Shown here: positions 14,332 to 16,488 of the stretch, in pieces
How the letters are laid out: each line of letters begins with the position of its first letter
How positions within the stretch are numbered: the stretch's first letter is position 1
Assembly: GCA_046597185.1 (NCBI GenBank)
Contig: JBKJLF010000836.1
Location: 1-16,488 of the forward strand
Direction: 5' to 3'
Length of the DNA: 16,488 bases
Origin: CAMBDR01 sp046597185
GTDB taxonomy: Bacteria; Pseudomonadota; Gammaproteobacteria; Burkholderiales; Burkholderiaceae_D
The notes under the pieces: generated by a model
The model's input: only the letters and a program-made list of their open reading frames with translations
What the model was told of the DNA's origin: nothing
Databases searched by the model: none
Translations under genes and position numbers: made by a program

Positions 14332-15093
14332 ATGAAAAGTAAAATGATGTTTGGCTTTCACGCCGTCACCAGCCGAATCCGGCATGAAGCGTCATCGGTT
14401 GAAGAAATTTATGTGGATTCGGGCCGGGTGGATCGGCGCATGCAAGACTTGATCACGCTGGCCAAAAGCTCGAATGTGCGTGTGATTATGGCGGACGATC
14501 AGCGCCTGAACAATATGGTGGGCACGCGCCGCCATCAAGGTGTGGTAGCCAAGGCCGAAGCGCTGTCGCTGGCGCGCAATCTGGATGAATTGCTTGATGC
14601 GGTGGATGGTGCGCCGCTGATTTTGGTGTTGGATGGCGTCACCGATCCGCACAACCTGGGCGCGTGTTTGCGCGTGGCCGATGGCGCTGGCGCGCATGCG
14701 GTGATTGCCCCGAAAGACCGCGCCGTGGGCTTGAATGCGACGGCTGCAAAGGTGGCCAGTGGTGCGGCAGAAACCGTGCCCTACATGACGGTGACCAATC
14801 TGGCGCGCACGTTGCGCGAGTTAAAAGATCGCGGCATTTTCTTGATTGGCACCACCGACGATGCCGAGCCAAGTATTTATCAGGCCGATTTTTCCGGGCC
14901 GGTGGCGCTGGTGATGGGTTCCGAAGGCGAGGGCATGCGCCGTTTGACGCGCGAGACCTGTGATATGCTGGTATCGCTGCCGATGTGCGGGGCGGTCGAG
15001 AGTTTGAATGTGTCGGTGGCGGCGGGGGTGTGTTTATACGAAGCGCGCCGCCAGCGTATGGTGAAAGATGCGGCAAAAGAAACCTCAATGTAA
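14332..15093 (+). CDS. rlmB: 23S rRNA (guanosine-2'-O)-methyltransferase RlmB (SPOUT family)
   Basis: I choose ATG 14332 (MKSKMMFGFHAV), which places the family start GFHAV a few residues in. GTG 14320 would add four residues. The 253-residue protein has an N-terminal substrate-binding domain (about 5-80, ending HQGVVAKA) and a C-terminal SPOUT knot. Motif 1 is DPHNLGACLR (N108, R114), motif 2 is MGSEGEGMRR (about 195-204) and motif 3 is SLNVSVAAG (224-232). RlmB uses S-adenosylmethionine to 2'-O-methylate G2251 in the P-loop of 23S rRNA and works as a dimer. The gene begins 81 bases after rnr on the same strand, an arrangement also seen in E. coli, so co-transcription is likely. The spacer contains short GGCAGAAAATG repeats but no terminator. 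Confidence 0.95.
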   Translation: MKSKMMFGFHAVTSRIRHEASSVEEIYVDSGRVDRRMQDLITLAKSSNVRVIMADDQRLNNMVGTRRHQGVVAKAEALSLARNLDELLDAVDGAPLILVLDGVTDPHNLGACLRVADGAGAHAVIAPKDRAVGLNATAAKVASGAAETVPYMTVTNLARTLRELKDRGIFLIGTTDDAEPSIYQADFSGPVALVMGSEGEGMRRLTRETCDMLVSLPMCGAVESLNVSVAAGVCLYEARRQRMVKDAAKETSM

Positions 15094-15117
15094 AACGCTG
15101 CTTTGATGGAGGCTGGC

Positions 15118-15771
15118 ATGCTTGATATGTTTGAAGTTCGGGTTTTGGCCGTGATGGCTGAAAAAGAAATCCTGACCCCCGACATTTACCCGATGTCGCT
15201 CAATGCACTCACCAATGGCTGCAATCAAGTATCGTCGCGCAATCCGGTGATGTCGTTGTCGGAAGCGACGGTGATGGAAGTATTGCAGCGTTTAATGCAA
15301 AACAAATATGTAGCCGAAGTCAAACAAGCCGGGGCGCGGGTGGTGAAGTACGAACACCGCTTGCGCATCAAATGGAGTCTGGAGCAAGACAAGCTGGCCA
15401 TTCTCACCGTGCTCATGCTGCGCGGCTGGCAAACAGCGGGCGAAATCCGCGCCCGCACCGGGCGCTTGCATGAATTTGCCAGCGTGCCGGATGTGGAGCG
15501 TGGTTTGCAGTTTTTGATCGATAAATATCCTCCCGTGGTAGCGCGTCTGGGTTTGTCACCCGGCACCAAGGAAGCGCGCTATGCGCATTTGCTTTCGGGC
15601 GATGAAGAAGCCTTGCAAAAAGAAGTCGCGGCCAGTGTGGCCATGGGCGGTAGCGTAGTGGTGAGCGGCGGCGCTTCGCGCAATGATTTGCAACAGGAAG
15701 TGGCGCAATTGCGCGATGAGTTGGAGCAGTTGAAGCAGCAGTTTGCGGATTTTAAGAAGCAGTTTGAGTGA
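15118..15771 (+). CDS. yceH: YceH/DUF480 family winged-helix protein
   Basis: ATG 15118 has GGAGG (15108-15112) five bases upstream, so it is preferred over TTG 15103 and ATG 15106. The 217-residue protein is the DUF480 (YceH) family. It shows EVRVLAVMAEKEILTPDIYPMSLNALTNGCNQ, as two shorter blocks: the AEKE...TP.YP motif, then the NGCNQ...RNPVM segment. It then shows VKYEHR, a LMLRG.QT.GE block and ARYAHLLSG. Two winged-helix repeats are expected. The end (about 190-217) is a short coiled coil beginning LQQEVAQL. No biochemical function is established to my knowledge. The gene starts 24 bases after rlmB and probably continues the same transcript. After its stop the sequence changes to repeats and a gene fragment, so the operon seems to end here. 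Confidence 0.9.
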   Translation: MLDMFEVRVLAVMAEKEILTPDIYPMSLNALTNGCNQVSSRNPVMSLSEATVMEVLQRLMQNKYVAEVKQAGARVVKYEHRLRIKWSLEQDKLAILTVLMLRGWQTAGEIRARTGRLHEFASVPDVERGLQFLIDKYPPVVARLGLSPGTKEARYAHLLSGDEEALQKEVAASVAMGGSVVVSGGASRNDLQQEVAQLRDELEQLKQQFADFKKQFE

Positions 15772-15791
15772 GATTGGTGCTTGGTTTGCCC

Positions 15792-15851
15792 AAGTTCGGC
15801 ACTAAGTCCGGCACTAAGTCCGGCACTAAGTCCGGCACCAAGTCAGGCACT
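15792..15851 (+). repeat. 12-bp tandem repeat after yceH (GTKS-coding)
   Basis: Five adjacent 12-base units cover 15792-15851. Three exact copies of GGCACTAAGTCC start at 15798, 15810 and 15822, then GGCACCAAGTCA starts at 15834, and partial units flank them. In one frame this reads GTKS four times, followed by GTA and a TAG stop (15855-15857). GTKS-like strings occur near the C-termini of AlbA_2/RecG-related ATP-binding proteins. The array may therefore derive from the 3' end of such a gene, a fragment of which follows. Confidence 0.85.
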
Positions 15852-15889
15852 GCATAGCCCGGGAAAAGGCAGTTTCACCGTACTTTTTC

Positions 15890-16488
15890 GTGGTGTTGGT
15901 AGTCACTTCGGCACCAGGCCATGCCGAGGCCACTCGTGCTGAGAGTATTCCGTTTGACGCCATTAAGGAGGCAGTGGTTAATGCTGTGTACCACCGTAGT
16001 TATCAGGTGCGTGAGCCGATTGAGATTCGTATCTATCCGGAAGAGATTGTGGTATTGAGCTACCCAGGCCCTGATCGTTCGGTTCAGCTTGATCAATTGA
16101 GGCTTGGTCGTGCGATGGCGCGTCAGTATCGTAATCGCCGCATTGGTGAATTTTTAAAGGAGTTAAAGCTCACCGAAGGCCGTTCCACCGGCATCCCAAA
16201 AATTCTACGGGTAATGCGTGATAACGGCTCGCCAGCACCACAATTTAAGTCCGATAGCGATTACAGTTTTTTTGCGGTTCATTTGCCAGTAAGGAAGCAA
16301 CACAAGGGTAGCAAGGCCAAGCATATATCTGGGCCGAACATTGGAAATAAGGTCGTTGGTACGAAGTTGATGCACAATGCAGATCAATTTGAAACCGAGC
16401 AAGAATGGCAGCAAGTCGAAGTACTGCGCCAATGTGGGCAAGAAAGCGAAATCACCCTAAATTCCTCTGTTAACCCGCCGCCAAAGCT
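15890..16488 (+). pseudogene. 5'-truncated ATP-binding protein (RecG C-terminal-like, HATPase_c_4/AlbA_2 family), runs off window
   Basis: A frame open from 15830 to the last base reads as the second half of an AlbA_2-type ATP-binding protein. The recognisable part starts near 15938. It has IPFDAIKEAVVNAVYHR, which is the N-box-like start of the HATPase_c_4 domain, then REPIEIRIYP, YPGPDRS, RNRRIGEFLKEL, the glycine motif EGRSTGIPKI and a final FFAVHLPV strand. A linker with GTKL and a winged-helix-like QQVEVLRQC segment follows. The N-terminal AlbA_2 DNA-binding half, normally about 200 residues, is missing: upstream are only unrelated codons and the 12-base repeats, with a stop at 15827-15829. 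No ATG or ribosome binding site precedes it; the first usable start is GTG 15890. I treat it as a remnant. The 3' end lies outside the window. Confidence 0.62.

Noticed and set aside
15792..15851. Possible CRISPR array
   Set aside because: Units are 12 bases and directly adjacent, with no spacers and no cas genes nearby. It is a simple coding-type minisatellite.
16205..16441. A 78-codon - strand frame at the right edge
   Set aside because: It is antisense to the ATP-binding protein fragment, whose + strand frame shows clear family motifs.

Overview
The window looks like chromosome of a Burkholderiales betaproteobacterium, and Oxalobacteraceae (for example an Undibacterium-like genome) is my best guess. 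Four things support this: roughly 50% GC, a phasin with a lysine/alanine/proline-rich tail, the order tRNA-Leu - rnr - rlmB, and the wording of the RNase R and RlmB N-termini. This is inference from remembered family sequences; no search was run.

Left part (1-3582, all + strand) is accessory in character. It holds the 3' end of a DUF998-type membrane protein, a secreted DUF6794-like protein, a DUF2238/YjdF-like membrane protein and a 56-codon RanBP2-type zinc-finger gene. A short frame follows that keeps only the N-terminus of an 'RPRGNSM' protein family. Then come a phytanoyl-CoA dioxygenase-like protein and a solo MdcH-like malonyl/acyl transferase with no other malonate decarboxylase gene in sight.

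The middle (3579-8041, - strand) holds an overlapping mdlA-mdlB pair, which encodes a heterodimeric ABC exporter with one degenerate ATP site, and a phasin gene upstream of it. The mdcH-like gene and mdlB converge and share a TTAA stop. A 460-bp divergent spacer separates the phasin from a cold-shock gene on the + strand, which is followed by two hairpins, the second a good intrinsic terminator.

The right part (8865-15771) is core chromosome. baeS-baeR form a two-component operon whose sensor domain carries nine heptapeptide repeats. A bidirectional terminator and a convergent tRNA-Leu(CAG) follow. Then come rnr (RNase R, TTG start), rlmB (23S rRNA Gm2251 methyltransferase) and yceH. rnr and rlmB are both RNA-maturation genes and look co-transcribed.

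The right edge (15772-16488) holds a 12-bp tandem repeat and a 5'-truncated fragment of an AlbA_2/RecG-C-terminal-like ATP-binding protein that runs off the window. It looks like remnant accessory DNA inserted after yceH.

I see no CRISPR array, rRNA, complete insertion sequence or convincing new defence system. The least ordinary items are the BaeS repeat domain, the dioxygenase/solo acyltransferase pair, the small zinc-finger gene overlapping a truncated gene, and the repeat plus ATPase-fragment scar at the right edge.
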